From Ancylobacter tetraedralis (GTDB taxonomy: Bacteria; Pseudomonadota; Alphaproteobacteria; Rhizobiales; Xanthobacteraceae), in assembly GCF_014195655.1 (NCBI RefSeq), contig NZ_JACICD010000013.1:1-64000 (forward strand): 64,000 nucleotides of DNA, in the 5' to 3' direction. Each line of letters starts with the position of its first letter. Position 1 is the first letter of the stretch. Both the position numbers and the translations under genes were made by a program. Positions 24,978 to 33,902 of the stretch are shown piece after piece. The notes beneath the pieces are model-generated. The model was given only the letters and a program-made list of their open reading frames with translations, ran no database searches and was not told where the DNA came from.

Positions 24978-25918
24978 GTCTGCGGACCCTGGGTGGGGGA
25001 AGCGTCTGGCGAGGCGCAAGCGCCTGGCGTGGAAAGAGCGTCGGGCGCGGGGAACAGCGACGCGTAGTGCTGCGCGCAGGCGCCCGCGGTGGTGAACCAG
25101 ATGCGGTCCTTGTGCCGGGCGAGCGCCTCCAGCACCCGGCGGAATTGCCGGATGCGGAAGGGCTGACCGACGATGAAGGTGTGGATCGTCATGCCGTAGA
25201 CGAGCGGCTGGCGCTCGGACTGCGCCAGCATCTCCTCCAGATTGTCGATCGCCATGTCGGCGAAGGCGCTGGCGGTGCCGTCATGCAGCACCACCATCGG
25301 CACGTCGTTGACCTCGTGCGGATAGGGCATGGCGAGCAGCGGGCCGCCCGCCGTCTTCATCCACACCGGCTGGTCGTCGATCGGCCAGTCCATGGTGTAG
25401 CCGTAGCCGGCGCCCGCCAGCAGGTCCTCGGTGCGCGCGCTGGGATGCGCGCCGGGGCTCATCCAGCCGGCGGGGGGCGTGCCCTCCTCCGCGCGGATGC
25501 GGGCCGTCACCTCGGCGATGAGCGCGCGCTCGCTCGCTTCGTCCATGCCGTTCGGGTGCTCGGAATTGGTGCGGCCATGGGCCACGATCTCGTCGCCGCG
25601 CCGGCGATGGGCGGCGACGAGTTCCGGGCAATGATCGTAGCAGGCGCTGTTGAGCAGCACGGTCAGCGGCAGGCCGTATTCCTCGAACAGTTCGATCAGC
25701 CGCCAGCCGCCGACCCGGTTGCCATATTCGCGCCAGCCCCAATTGTAGGAATTGGGGTGGGCAAGCCCCGGCGAATAGGCGAGGCCGAGCCCGGAGCCAT
25801 AGGCGAAATGCTCCACGCAAAGCGCGACATAGACGGCGAGGCGCTTGCCGTCCGGCCAGGAGAAGTCCGGTCGGGCGGCGATGGGCGAATAGGCGAAGCG
25901 GTCATGGGACGGCAGCAT
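24974..25918 (-). CDS. Polysaccharide deacetylase-family protein (PuuE-allantoinase-like)
   Basis: 314 residues. The NodB-type barrel is visible in RLAVYVALCVEHFAYGSG, LPLTVLLNSACYDHCPELVAAHRRRGDEIVAHGRTNSEHPNGM (metal-binding His region) and GWMSPGAHPSARTEDLLAGAGYGYTMDW. The overall length and the YGSG/NS-x-C-Y segments are closest to the PuuE group, in which some members hydrolyse allantoin or related cyclic amides and not polysaccharides. No signal peptide is seen, so it acts in the cytoplasm, which also argues for a small-molecule amidohydrolase. It follows the ABC transporter binding-protein gene by 17 bases. Confidence 0.8.
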   Translation of the reverse strand: MLPSHDRFAYSPIAARPDFSWPDGKRLAVYVALCVEHFAYGSGLGLAYSPGLAHPNSYNWGWREYGNRVGGWRLIELFEEYGLPLTVLLNSACYDHCPELVAAHRRRGDEIVAHGRTNSEHPNGMDEASERALIAEVTARIRAEEGTPPAGWMSPGAHPSARTEDLLAGAGYGYTMDWPIDDQPVWMKTAGGPLLAMPYPHEVNDVPMVVLHDGTASAFADMAIDNLEEMLAQSERQPLVYGMTIHTFIVGQPFRIRQFRRVLEALARHKDRIWFTTAGACAQHYASLFPAPDALSTPGACASPDASPTQGPQT

Positions 25919-25935
25919 GAAAGGGCTCCAGGCGA

Positions 25936-26889
25936 TCAGGGCCGATAGTCGGCCGGGGCGACGACGAGACTGAGGTCGATGCTGCCGACATTGTCCGGCG
26001 TGACAAGCACGGCCGGCGTCACCACCTTCGCCTCGACCTTGCCCTTGGTGGCGGCGGCAACCGCCTGAACGAGCGCCGCCTTGCCCTGCGCCACGATCTG
26101 CTGGATCGAGGTGCAGGCGAGATCGCCGTCCTTCAGCATCTGCTGCGCGGTCGGCGACAGGTTGGAGGCCGAGACCTTCACCGTCCCCTTGCCCGACGCC
26201 TTCAGCGCCGAGACCACGCCGGCCGCCATGTCGTCGGTGGCGCTGTAGACGCCGGAAAGCTCGGGGAAGCGCTGGATCCAGTCCTCGGCGGTCGTGAGCG
26301 CGGCGTTGCGGTTGTCGGCGAGGCGGGATTCCGCGACGATCGTCACATTGGGCGCGACCTTGGCGAGGGTGTCCCGGAAGCCCTGCGCGCGCAGATCCGA
26401 CCAGGCCTGACCGGCCGGGCCGGCCATCATCGCCACCTCACCCTTCCCGCCAATGGCTTCCGCCAGGCACTCGGCCTGCAGCTTGCCCATGTCGTAATGG
26501 TCGGCGCTGACGACGGCGGCGAGCTTGTCGGTGTTGGGCGGCGAGGAGATGCCGATCACCGGGATGCCGGCGGCAACCGCCCGCTCGACGATGGCCTTCA
26601 CCGCGTCGCCATTGGTGGCACCGACGATGATGGCGTCGACCTTGCGCTGGATCAGGTCCTGGATCTGCGCGATCTGCTGGCTGGAATTGCCGTCGCCGCC
26701 GGCGCTGAGCGTCACCAGCTTGGCCTTGTCGGCCTTGGCGGCGGTGTCGACGCCGTACAGCACGGAAATCCAGAAGGACGAGCCGAGATTCGGCACGGAA
26801 ACGCCGATCACCGGCTCGGCGGCGCGGGCGGGGGCTAGCGCGGCGGCGAGCAGAAGGGCAGCGAGGGAGGCGGCACGGAACAGCTTCAT
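25936..26889 (-). CDS. ABC transporter periplasmic binding protein (CUT2/ribose type)
   Basis: 317 residues beginning with a Sec signal peptide (MKLFRAASLAALLLAAALAPARA, cleavage near residue 23-24). The Peripla_BP_4 fold is shown by IGVSVPNLGSSFWISVLYGVDTAAK, QIQDLIQRKVDAIIVGATNGDAVKAIVERAVAAGIPVIGI and GVYSATDDMAAGVVSALKASG. CUT2 proteins bind sugars, but some bind autoinducer-2, nucleosides or polyols, so the ligand is open. It overlaps the upstream permease by four bases and belongs to the operon starting at 30378. Confidence 0.9.
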   Translation of the reverse strand: MKLFRAASLAALLLAAALAPARAAEPVIGVSVPNLGSSFWISVLYGVDTAAKADKAKLVTLSAGGDGNSSQQIAQIQDLIQRKVDAIIVGATNGDAVKAIVERAVAAGIPVIGISSPPNTDKLAAVVSADHYDMGKLQAECLAEAIGGKGEVAMMAGPAGQAWSDLRAQGFRDTLAKVAPNVTIVAESRLADNRNAALTTAEDWIQRFPELSGVYSATDDMAAGVVSALKASGKGTVKVSASNLSPTAQQMLKDGDLACTSIQQIVAQGKAALVQAVAAATKGKVEAKVVTPAVLVTPDNVGSIDLSLVVAPADYRP

Positions 26890-27866
26890 CGGAACGTTCC
26901 TTTCGGAGGTGAGAGGCGGGAAAAACGGGTGAGGAGCGTGCGCAGCCCGGCGTCCATCAGCCCGGAGGCGAGGATCACGGCGCCGACGGCGATCTGGGCG
27001 ATGAAGGGCGAGACGCCGGAAAGGTTGAGCCCTGTGAGCACCACCTGCACGAAGGTGGCGCCCGCGAGCACCGCCCACACATTGGCGCGCCCGCCGGCCA
27101 GCACGGTGCCGCCAATGACCGCGGCGGCGATCGACTGCAGCTCCATGCCGGCGCCCTCGGTGGGCAGCCCGGCGCCAGCGCGGGCGGTCATCAGCGCCCC
27201 GGCGAGGCCCGCGAAGGCGCCGCACAGCTGATAGGCGCTCATCTCGATGCGCCACGGCACCGCGCCGACCAGAGCCACCGCCTCCGGGTTGGAGCCGAGC
27301 ATGAGGATGCGCCGGCCCACCAGCATGTGGCGCAGCACGACATGGGCGAGGCCCACCGCGGCCAGCGCCGCCCAGCCGAGCGGGGGCAGGCCGGCAACCG
27401 CGTCGAAGGACAGGGCGGCGGCGCGGGCGGCGGCCTCCAGCGGCACCACCTGTCCATCATCGCTGACCAGCAGCGCGAGGCCCTTCACCGCCAGCAACGT
27501 GCCGAGCGTGGCGACGATCGGCTGGAAACGGGCCCGGCCGATCAGCCAGCCATTCACCGTGCCGCAGGCAAGGCCGACCGGTACGGCGAGGAGCAGCCCC
27601 GGCAGGCCGATGGCATTGGCCGCCATCGCGCCGAGTGTGCCCGACAGTGCCGCCACCGCGCCGACCGAGATGTCGAAGCCACGCGCGGCGATGGCGAACA
27701 TCTGCCCGACCGCCAGCAAAGCGAGGATCCAGATCTGCCCGGCCATGCTCAGCCCGTTGTCGAGCGAGAGGAAGCCGGGGCTGGCGACGCCGAACAGCCC
27801 GGCGGCGAGGAGGATGGCGGCGGGCGCCACCAGGAAGCGGGCACGGCCCTCGGCGCGCGGGGTCAT
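26886..27866 (-). CDS. ABC transporter permease (CUT2/RbsC type), second copy
   Basis: 326 residues with about eight to ten hydrophobic segments. Family motifs are GFLSLDNGLSMAGQIWILALLAVGQMFAIAARGFDISVGAVAALSG and, near the C-terminus, the EAA-like region GAGMELQSIAAAVIGGTVLAGGRANVWAVLAGA. It forms the membrane channel together with the neighbouring permease (27863-28846). The two are different in sequence, so the channel is probably a heterodimer. Both ends overlap neighbouring genes by four bases (ATGA), indicating tight coupling. Confidence 0.9.
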   Translation of the reverse strand: MTPRAEGRARFLVAPAAILLAAGLFGVASPGFLSLDNGLSMAGQIWILALLAVGQMFAIAARGFDISVGAVAALSGTLGAMAANAIGLPGLLLAVPVGLACGTVNGWLIGRARFQPIVATLGTLLAVKGLALLVSDDGQVVPLEAAARAAALSFDAVAGLPPLGWAALAAVGLAHVVLRHMLVGRRILMLGSNPEAVALVGAVPWRIEMSAYQLCGAFAGLAGALMTARAGAGLPTEGAGMELQSIAAAVIGGTVLAGGRANVWAVLAGATFVQVVLTGLNLSGVSPFIAQIAVGAVILASGLMDAGLRTLLTRFSRLSPPKGTFR

Positions 27867-28846
27867 CGGTCCGTCCTCCGCGCGAGGCGGGCCAGCACCG
27901 CCCAATCCTTCTGCAGGCCCACGGCGGCCAGCACCGCCAGCCCGAGCAGCACGAGCTGCCAGGCCACCGGCAGGTTGATGAGCACCACGGCGTTGTTCAA
28001 CATCGCCACGGTGAGCACGCCGAACACGACCTGCGACACCCGCCCCCGCCCGCCCGACAGCGGCAGCCCGCCAATGGCGCAGGCGGCGATGGTCTCGAAG
28101 GGCAGGTTCGGCGCGAGCGCGGGCTGGCCGGAGGCGACACGGCTGGTGAGGATGATCGCCCCGACCGCACAGAAGGCGCCCGCCACGGCATAGCCCAGCG
28201 TGGTGATGCGGGTGACATCGAGCCCGGCGAGGCGGGCGGCAACCGGGTTGGCGCCGACATGGTACCAGAGCCGGCCGATGCGCCCGTGCGCCAGCATCAG
28301 GTGCAGCGCCGCGCAGGCGAGAAGCGCGGCCAGGATCGGCACCGGCACCCCGAGCACGCGCCCGCGCGCCGGCCAGGAAAAGGCGGCCGAGGGCGGTGCG
28401 TCGATCGGCAGGCCGCCGACCAGCCAGGCGGCGGCGCCCGAGGCCATCATCAGCGTGCCGAGCGTGACGATGACCGGCGGCAGCGCCAGGCGGCCGACCA
28501 GAAACCCGTTCACCGCGCCGATGGCGATCACGCTCGCGCCGCCCGTCGCGAGGCCGCCGACCGGCCCCAGCACGGGCAGCGCCATCACCGTCACCACGCT
28601 GGCCAGTGCGGCGGAGGCGCCGAAGGAGAATTCGATGCCCCCGAGAAGGATCACCACGGCCTGCCCGCAGGCGACGACGCAGAGAATGGAGGCGACGCGC
28701 AACACGTTCTCGATATTGCCGAAGGTAGCGAAGCGCGGCACGAAAGCGCAGCACAGCAGGAACAGGCCGAGGCAGACCAGCGCCACCGCCGGGGGCCGGG
28801 AGAGCCGCAACGGGCGGGATGTACCGGGCAAGCGTTTTGCCATCAT
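27863..28846 (-). CDS. ABC transporter permease (CUT2/RbsC type), first copy
   Basis: 327 residues, mostly membrane. Motifs: ILCVVACGQAVVILLGGIEFSFGASAALASVV near residues 55-90 and the cytoplasmic coupling region NLPFETIAACAIGGLPLSGGRGRVSQVVFG. Two adjacent Met codons (28846, 28843) can start it; both overlap the stop of the ATPase gene. It is probably the heterodimer partner of the next permease. Heterodimeric permease pairs in this family often move non-ribose substrates such as nucleosides or autoinducer-2 (family knowledge). Confidence 0.9.
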   Translation of the reverse strand: MMAKRLPGTSRPLRLSRPPAVALVCLGLFLLCCAFVPRFATFGNIENVLRVASILCVVACGQAVVILLGGIEFSFGASAALASVVTVMALPVLGPVGGLATGGASVIAIGAVNGFLVGRLALPPVIVTLGTLMMASGAAAWLVGGLPIDAPPSAAFSWPARGRVLGVPVPILAALLACAALHLMLAHGRIGRLWYHVGANPVAARLAGLDVTRITTLGYAVAGAFCAVGAIILTSRVASGQPALAPNLPFETIAACAIGGLPLSGGRGRVSQVVFGVLTVAMLNNAVVLINLPVAWQLVLLGLAVLAAVGLQKDWAVLARLARRTDR

Positions 28847-30378
28847 GCCGCCGCGCTCCCCGACAGCGCCGCCAGCAGCGCCGCGCGGGGTGCGCTGCGC
28901 GGCAGCTCGGCGGCAAGCGTGCCCTCGCGCACCACTAGATAGCGGTGAGCCAGCACCATGAGTTCGTCGAGATCGCTGGTGGCGACCAGCACGGCGACGC
29001 CGGAAGCGGCCGCCTCGCGGATGGCATCGTGGATCACCCCGCGGGCGGCAACATCCACGCCACGGGTCGGCTCCAGCAGCACCATCGCCTTCAGCCCCGG
29101 CACGGCGAGGCCGCGGGCGATCAACAGCTTCTGCTGGTTGCCGCCGCTGAAGGTCGCCGCTTCCGCCTCCGGCAAGGCCGGGTGCAGCTTGAGCCGGCGC
29201 AGCAGCGGATCGACCATCTGCGCCTCGGCCCGCGCGCGCAGCCACCCCAGGCGCGCCAGCCGGCCGAGCCCCGAGACCGACGCATTGCGCCGGGCGGACA
29301 GCGCGCCGAACAGGCCCTCCGCGTGGCGGTCGGCCGGCACATAGGCGATGCCGAGCGCGGCGGCGCGGCGGCGGTCGCCGGGCATGAAGGAAGCATCCCC
29401 CACCGACAGCTCGCCCGGCCCGGCCTGCGCCCCGCCGAGCGTGGCCGCAAGCGACAGCGCGCCCGAGCCGATGAGGCCGGCCAGCCCGACGATCTCGCCG
29501 GCATGGACGATGACATCCAGACTGCCCCGCCCGTGGCGGCCGGCGGCCAGCCCACGCCCGACCAGCACCGGCGCGGCGCGCTCGGAAAGGCGTGCGGGCG
29601 CGGCCTCGACGCCGGCGCCGAGCATGGCGTGGGTGAGTTCCTCGCGGCTGTGACGGCCGATCGGCGCGGCGTCGATCACCGTGCGCCCGTCGCGCAGCAC
29701 CGTCACCTCGTCGGCGAGCGCCTCGATCTCGTCGAAGCGGTGGGAGATGAACAGCGCCGCGGTGCCGCTCGCGCAGAGCCGGCGCACCACGGCGAACAGA
29801 CGGTCGGCCTCATCGGCATTGAGGGCGGCGGTGGGCTCGTCCAGCACCAGCACGCGACAGTCGAGGCTGAGGGCGCGGGCGACCTCCACCAGCTGCCGCT
29901 CGCCGAGCGAGAGGCTCCCAAGCGGCGCGGCGAGGTCGACATCGAGACCCACTTCCTTCAGCCAGCCGCGTGCACGGGCGGGATCGACCAGACGGCGGCC
30001 GGTCCACAGCCCGCCTCCGGCGGCGAGCGCGAAGGCCGAGAGGTTCTCGTGAATGCTGAGTTCGGGAAACAGGCTGAGATGCTGGTAGATCGGCACGATG
30101 CCGGCGCGGATCGCCTGCGTCACCGAGCCGAAGGCGACCGGCGCGCCGGCCAGCGCGATATGCCCGGCATCCGGCGTGACCGCGCCGACGAGGATCTTCA
30201 CCAGCGTCGACTTGCCCGCCCCATTCTCGCCGAGCAGCGCATGGACACGCCCGCGCCGCAGGGCCAGCCGGGCGCTGCGCAGCGCACAGGTCGCGCCATA
30301 GACTTTGGCGATGCCGGTGGCGACAAGCGCAAGATCGTCTCGCGTGTCGTCGGATGGCGCGTCATCGGATGCGGACAT
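28843..30378 (-). CDS. ABC transporter ATPase with two nucleotide-binding domains (RbsA type)
   Basis: 511 residues. NBD1: Walker A LLGENGAGKST, Q-loop YQHLSLFPELS, signature LSLGERQLVEVARAL, Walker B VLVLDEPTAAL and the switch His in ISHRFDE. NBD2 has the substituted P-loop usual in this family (GLAGLIGSGALSLAATLGG), signature FSGGNQQKLLIARGL and Walker B AMVLLEPTRGVD, with Glu in place of the usual Asp. The protein powers import by the two permeases. It is the first gene of a minus-strand operon running to 21189, divergent from a LysR regulator. No strong ribosome site was judged decisive for ATG 30378. Confidence 0.92.
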   Translation of the reverse strand: MSASDDAPSDDTRDDLALVATGIAKVYGATCALRSARLALRRGRVHALLGENGAGKSTLVKILVGAVTPDAGHIALAGAPVAFGSVTQAIRAGIVPIYQHLSLFPELSIHENLSAFALAAGGGLWTGRRLVDPARARGWLKEVGLDVDLAAPLGSLSLGERQLVEVARALSLDCRVLVLDEPTAALNADEADRLFAVVRRLCASGTAALFISHRFDEIEALADEVTVLRDGRTVIDAAPIGRHSREELTHAMLGAGVEAAPARLSERAAPVLVGRGLAAGRHGRGSLDVIVHAGEIVGLAGLIGSGALSLAATLGGAQAGPGELSVGDASFMPGDRRRAAALGIAYVPADRHAEGLFGALSARRNASVSGLGRLARLGWLRARAEAQMVDPLLRRLKLHPALPEAEAATFSGGNQQKLLIARGLAVPGLKAMVLLEPTRGVDVAARGVIHDAIREAAASGVAVLVATSDLDELMVLAHRYLVVREGTLAAELPRSAPRAALLAALSGSAAA

Positions 30379-30509
30379 AAGGGGAGTCCTCGCCCGGAGG
30401 CGGGATGCGCCCGGGATGGGGTGGTGCGGCGATGCGGCGGAACCGGCGAATGTCGGGTGTCGCTACGATGCCGGGCGGGGACGTTCGTCACAAACGATTT
30501 GTTCGGCAC

Positions 30510-30536
30510 TCATGCATGAGCTAAGTTCATGCATGA
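30510..30536. promoter_or_regulatory. Twin palindromic sites in the LysR/ABC divergent region
   Basis: The perfect palindrome TCATGCATGA occurs twice, at 30510-30519 and 30527-30536, with start-to-start spacing of 17 bases (nearly two helical turns). The pair lies 12 bases before the LysR gene and inside the 170-base region shared with the nine-gene operon, where a LysR protein would be expected to bind. Binding is inferred. Confidence 0.45.
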
Positions 30537-30548
30537 TGGAGGGTCTGA

Positions 30549-31532
30549 ATGCGAAAGAGGCGATTGCCGCCCCTGAATGCCCTGAAGGGGTTCGAAGCGG
30601 CGGCGCGGCAGCTCTCCTTCACCCGGGCGGCGGCGGAGCTGAACCTCACGCAGGGAGCGGTCAGCCGGCAGGTGAAGGAGCTGGAGACCGATCTCGGCCA
30701 GGACATGTTCGTGCGTCATACCCGGCGCATCGAGCTGACCCCCGAGGGCGAGCAGTTCTATCGCGTGGTGGAAGGCGTGTTCGACGAGCTGGAACGCGCG
30801 GCGCTGCGGCTGGCGCGCCGGCGCAGCGATCCGGCCATCACCATCACCGCGCTACCAACCATCGCCACGGTGTGGCTGATGCCGCGGCTGCACCAATTGG
30901 TGGCCCGCCACCCGGAGATCGAGGCACGCATCGTCTCCTCGATCGAGGCGGCGGACCTGCTGGCCCATGATGCCGACATCGCCATCCGGGTCGGCCGGCT
31001 GCCGGGCCGGCGCTATGACCGCACGCAGCCGCGGATCGAGCTGCCTATGGTCACGCGCTGGGACGGCGTTCATGCCGACGAGCTGTTTCCCGACCGGCTG
31101 GTGCCGGTCTGCGTGCCGGAGCTGCTGGCCGCGCCGGTGCGCGCCGCCGCCGATCTCGCCGCCTATCCGCTCATCCACACCACCACGCGGCGCTATGCCT
31201 GGCCGGACTGGCTGCGCGCCAATGGCGTGCGCTTTGACGCGGAGGGCGACCCGCATCTGCAGTTCGGCCATTTCTTCATGGCGCTCGACGCGGCGCGGCA
31301 GGGGCGCGGCATCGCGCTGGTGCCCGATATCCTGCTGGGACAGGAAGAGGGCGCGCGCGGCCTGTGCATTCCCTACTGGAGCGAGATCGCCAGCGCGGGC
31401 GAGTATTACCTGCTCATCCATGAATCGCGGCTGGAGGATGCGCGGGTGCAGATGGTCCGCTCCTGGATCCTCGATCAGGCGGTGGCCCTGCGCGGCCTCA
31501 AACTGCATCACGCCGCGCTGTTCCAGCCGTGA
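30549..31532 (+). CDS. LysR-family regulator (GcvA-like)
   Basis: 327 residues. The winged HTH is LPPLNALKGFEAAARQLSFTRAAAELNLTQGAVSRQVKELETDLGQDMFVRHTRRIELTPEGE, in the style of GcvA and AmpR-type regulators. The effector domain follows (ITITALPTIATVWLMPRLHQLVARHPEIEARI). GGAGG stands upstream of ATG 30549. The gene is transcribed away from the ABC-transporter/amidase operon and most probably controls it in response to the imported compound or a product. Paired palindromes directly upstream may be its operator. Confidence 0.9.
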   Translation: MRKRRLPPLNALKGFEAAARQLSFTRAAAELNLTQGAVSRQVKELETDLGQDMFVRHTRRIELTPEGEQFYRVVEGVFDELERAALRLARRRSDPAITITALPTIATVWLMPRLHQLVARHPEIEARIVSSIEAADLLAHDADIAIRVGRLPGRRYDRTQPRIELPMVTRWDGVHADELFPDRLVPVCVPELLAAPVRAAADLAAYPLIHTTTRRYAWPDWLRANGVRFDAEGDPHLQFGHFFMALDAARQGRGIALVPDILLGQEEGARGLCIPYWSEIASAGEYYLLIHESRLEDARVQMVRSWILDQAVALRGLKLHHAALFQP

Positions 31533-31687
31533 GGGCGGTGCCCGCGAGCTGCGGAGAAAGCTGCGGAGGCCCTATGCACGGGAGGCGTGGCTTCCGGGCG
31601 CAGGCTCGATTAAAAGGAAGATCCAGATCCCCTTCCGATGGCTCCCCTTCGACGCCTGACGACATTGCGAGATAGGCGGAACCAGCC

Positions 31688-33787
31688 TTGCCCTTCATGA
31701 CCACCAACCCGGCCCTCGCCCGCGCCCTGGCCGAGCGCGACTACCACAACCCGACCCCGGTGCAGCTCGCCGTGCTGGCCCCGGAAGCGACGGGCCGCGA
31801 CCTTCTGGTCTCGGCGCAGACCGGCTCCGGCAAGACCGTCGCCTATGGCCTCGCCATGGCCGAGACGCTGCTGGGCACGCAGGAACGCCTGCCGCCCGCC
31901 ACCGTGCCGATGGCGCTGGTGGTGGCCCCGACGCGGGAACTGGCGCTGCAGGTGCAGCGCGAATTCGCCTGGCTCTACGCCGCCACCGGCGCGCGCATCG
32001 TCTCCTGCGTCGGCGGCATGGATCCGCGGCAGGAGCAGCGCCTGCTCAACCAGGGCGCCCATATCGTGGTCGGCACACCCGGTCGCCTGCGCGACCATCT
32101 GGAGCGCGGCCGGCTCGATATCTCGGCCCTGCGCGTCGCCGTGCTCGACGAGGCCGACGAGATGCTCGACCTCGGCTTCCGCGAGGATCTCGAATTCATC
32201 CTCGACGCCACGCCGCCGGAGCGGCGCAGCCTGCTGTTCTCCGCCACCATGCCGCGCGGCATCACGGCGCTCGCCAAGCGCTACCAGCGCGACGCGCTGC
32301 GCATCGAGGTGGCGAGCGCGGAAGGCGGCCACGCCGATATCGAATACCGCACCATCCGCATCGCGCCGACCGAGCTGGACCATGCGGTAGTCAACGTGCT
32401 GCGCTCCTATGACACTCCCAGCGCGATCGTGTTCTGCAATACCCGCGAGGCGGTGCGGCGCCTGCATGCCATGCTGCAGGAGCGGCAGTTCTCCGCGGTC
32501 GCGCTGTCGGGCGAACTGAGCCAGAACGAGCGCAACCACGCGCTGCAGGCGCTGCGCGACGGCCGCGCCCGGGTGTGCGTGGCCACCGACGTGGCGGCGC
32601 GCGGCATCGACCTGCCCAATCTCGGCCTCGTCATCCATGCCGACCTGCCCAACGATGCCGAAAGCCTGCAGCACCGCAGCGGCCGCACCGGCCGCGCCGG
32701 ACGCAAGGGCGTGAGCGTGCTGCTGGTGCCCCCGTTCCGTCGCCGCCGCACCGAGGAACTGATGCGCGGGCTCGGCATCACCCCGGCCTGGTCCGGTCCC
32801 CCGACCGCCGAGGACATCCGCAAGCTCGACCATGAGCGGATGCTGCACGACCCCATGCTGACCGAGGAGCCGAGCGAGGAGGATGCCAGCGCCGCCCGCA
32901 CGCTGCTCGCCGCCCATTCGCCCGAGCATCTGGCCGCCGCGCTGGTGCGGCTCTACCGTGCCGGCCTGCCGGCGCCCGAGGAGGTGGCCGATCCCGGCGA
33001 GCCGCGCGCCGCGCGCGACCGCATCGCCGACCGCGAGTTCGGCGGCCCGTCGGGCAGCGCCGGCGGCGCGTGGTTCCGCCTCAATATCGGCCGCCGCAAC
33101 AATGCCGATCCCAAATGGCTGCTGCCGCTGATCTGCCGGCGCGGAAACGTGACGCGCAAGGAGATCGGCATCATCCGCATCTTCGACGAGGAGACCGCCT
33201 TCGAGGTCAGCCTCGCCGCCGCCGACCGCTTCGGCAAGACGGCGAAGAAGGCGGATGGCACGGACGTCATCATCGAGCCGATGCCCGGCGCCCCCTCGGC
33301 GGAGCGCTCCGAGCGCCCCGGCCGGGCCAGGCCGATGCGCGCCAGGCCGTCACCTGAAAGGCCATCAACTGAAAGGCCGTCACCGGAAAGGGCTGCGCTG
33401 GAACGCCCCCGTTATGACGGCCCTCCTCTGGACAGGGCGCCGCAGGACAGGGCGCCCTACGAAAAGGCGCCGCACGCCAAGCCGCTGCGCGACAAGTCCT
33501 TCCGGGACAGGCCTCTTGACGACCGGCCGCTCAAGGACAAGCCGCATCACGGCAAGCCGGGTTACGACAAACCTGGATATGACAAGCCGCCGCGGGACAA
33601 GGCGCCCTTCGGCAAACTCGCCCATGACAAGCCCGCTTATGCAAAGCCCGCCCGCGAGACGCCCGCACATGAAAAGGCGCGCGAGCCCAAGCGCGACCGG
33701 CCGGACACGTTCGAGCGCAAGCCGGGCCGCGAGGGCAAGCCGGGTGGCGAGGGCAAGCCGGGCGGAAAGCGTCCGCGCCGCCCGTGA
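31688..33787 (+). CDS. DEAD-box RNA helicase with DbpA-type RNA-binding domain and charged repeat tail
   Basis: 699 residues. Helicase motifs in order: Q motif NPTPVQ, AQTGSGKT, PTRELALQ, GTPGRLRDH, VLDEADEM, FSATMP, IVFCNTRE, ATDVAARGIDLP and HRSGRTGRAGRKG. At about residues 455-530 lies a DbpA-type RRM (GAWFRLNIGRRNNADPKWLLPLICRRGNVTRKEIGIIRI), which in DbpA targets 23S rRNA. From about residue 540 to the end the protein is a disordered basic tail of short Arg-Pro and Asp-Lys-Pro units. It probably acts in ribosome assembly or cold-shock RNA remodelling. TTG 31688 is taken as start because GGCGGA sits at the right distance and homologues begin similarly; ATG 31697 is the alternative. Confidence 0.9.
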   Translation: MPFMTTNPALARALAERDYHNPTPVQLAVLAPEATGRDLLVSAQTGSGKTVAYGLAMAETLLGTQERLPPATVPMALVVAPTRELALQVQREFAWLYAATGARIVSCVGGMDPRQEQRLLNQGAHIVVGTPGRLRDHLERGRLDISALRVAVLDEADEMLDLGFREDLEFILDATPPERRSLLFSATMPRGITALAKRYQRDALRIEVASAEGGHADIEYRTIRIAPTELDHAVVNVLRSYDTPSAIVFCNTREAVRRLHAMLQERQFSAVALSGELSQNERNHALQALRDGRARVCVATDVAARGIDLPNLGLVIHADLPNDAESLQHRSGRTGRAGRKGVSVLLVPPFRRRRTEELMRGLGITPAWSGPPTAEDIRKLDHERMLHDPMLTEEPSEEDASAARTLLAAHSPEHLAAALVRLYRAGLPAPEEVADPGEPRAARDRIADREFGGPSGSAGGAWFRLNIGRRNNADPKWLLPLICRRGNVTRKEIGIIRIFDEETAFEVSLAAADRFGKTAKKADGTDVIIEPMPGAPSAERSERPGRARPMRARPSPERPSTERPSPERAALERPRYDGPPLDRAPQDRAPYEKAPHAKPLRDKSFRDRPLDDRPLKDKPHHGKPGYDKPGYDKPPRDKAPFGKLAHDKPAYAKPARETPAHEKAREPKRDRPDTFERKPGREGKPGGEGKPGGKRPRRP

Positions 33788-33902
33788 CGGTGGGTGAAGC
33801 CGGTGCTTTTGCGCGAGGATCAGGGCACGCGGGGCGGCTGAACTTTCTTGCGCAAGCGAGGGCGACGACCTAGCCTCCCCGCACCTTCGAGGGAGGGTTG
33901 CC

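Noticed and set aside
28843..30378. Broken second ATP-binding domain because the P-loop lacks Lys
   Set aside because: Sugar importers of this family normally have an altered second P-loop; the second ATPase at 37173-38735 shows the same.
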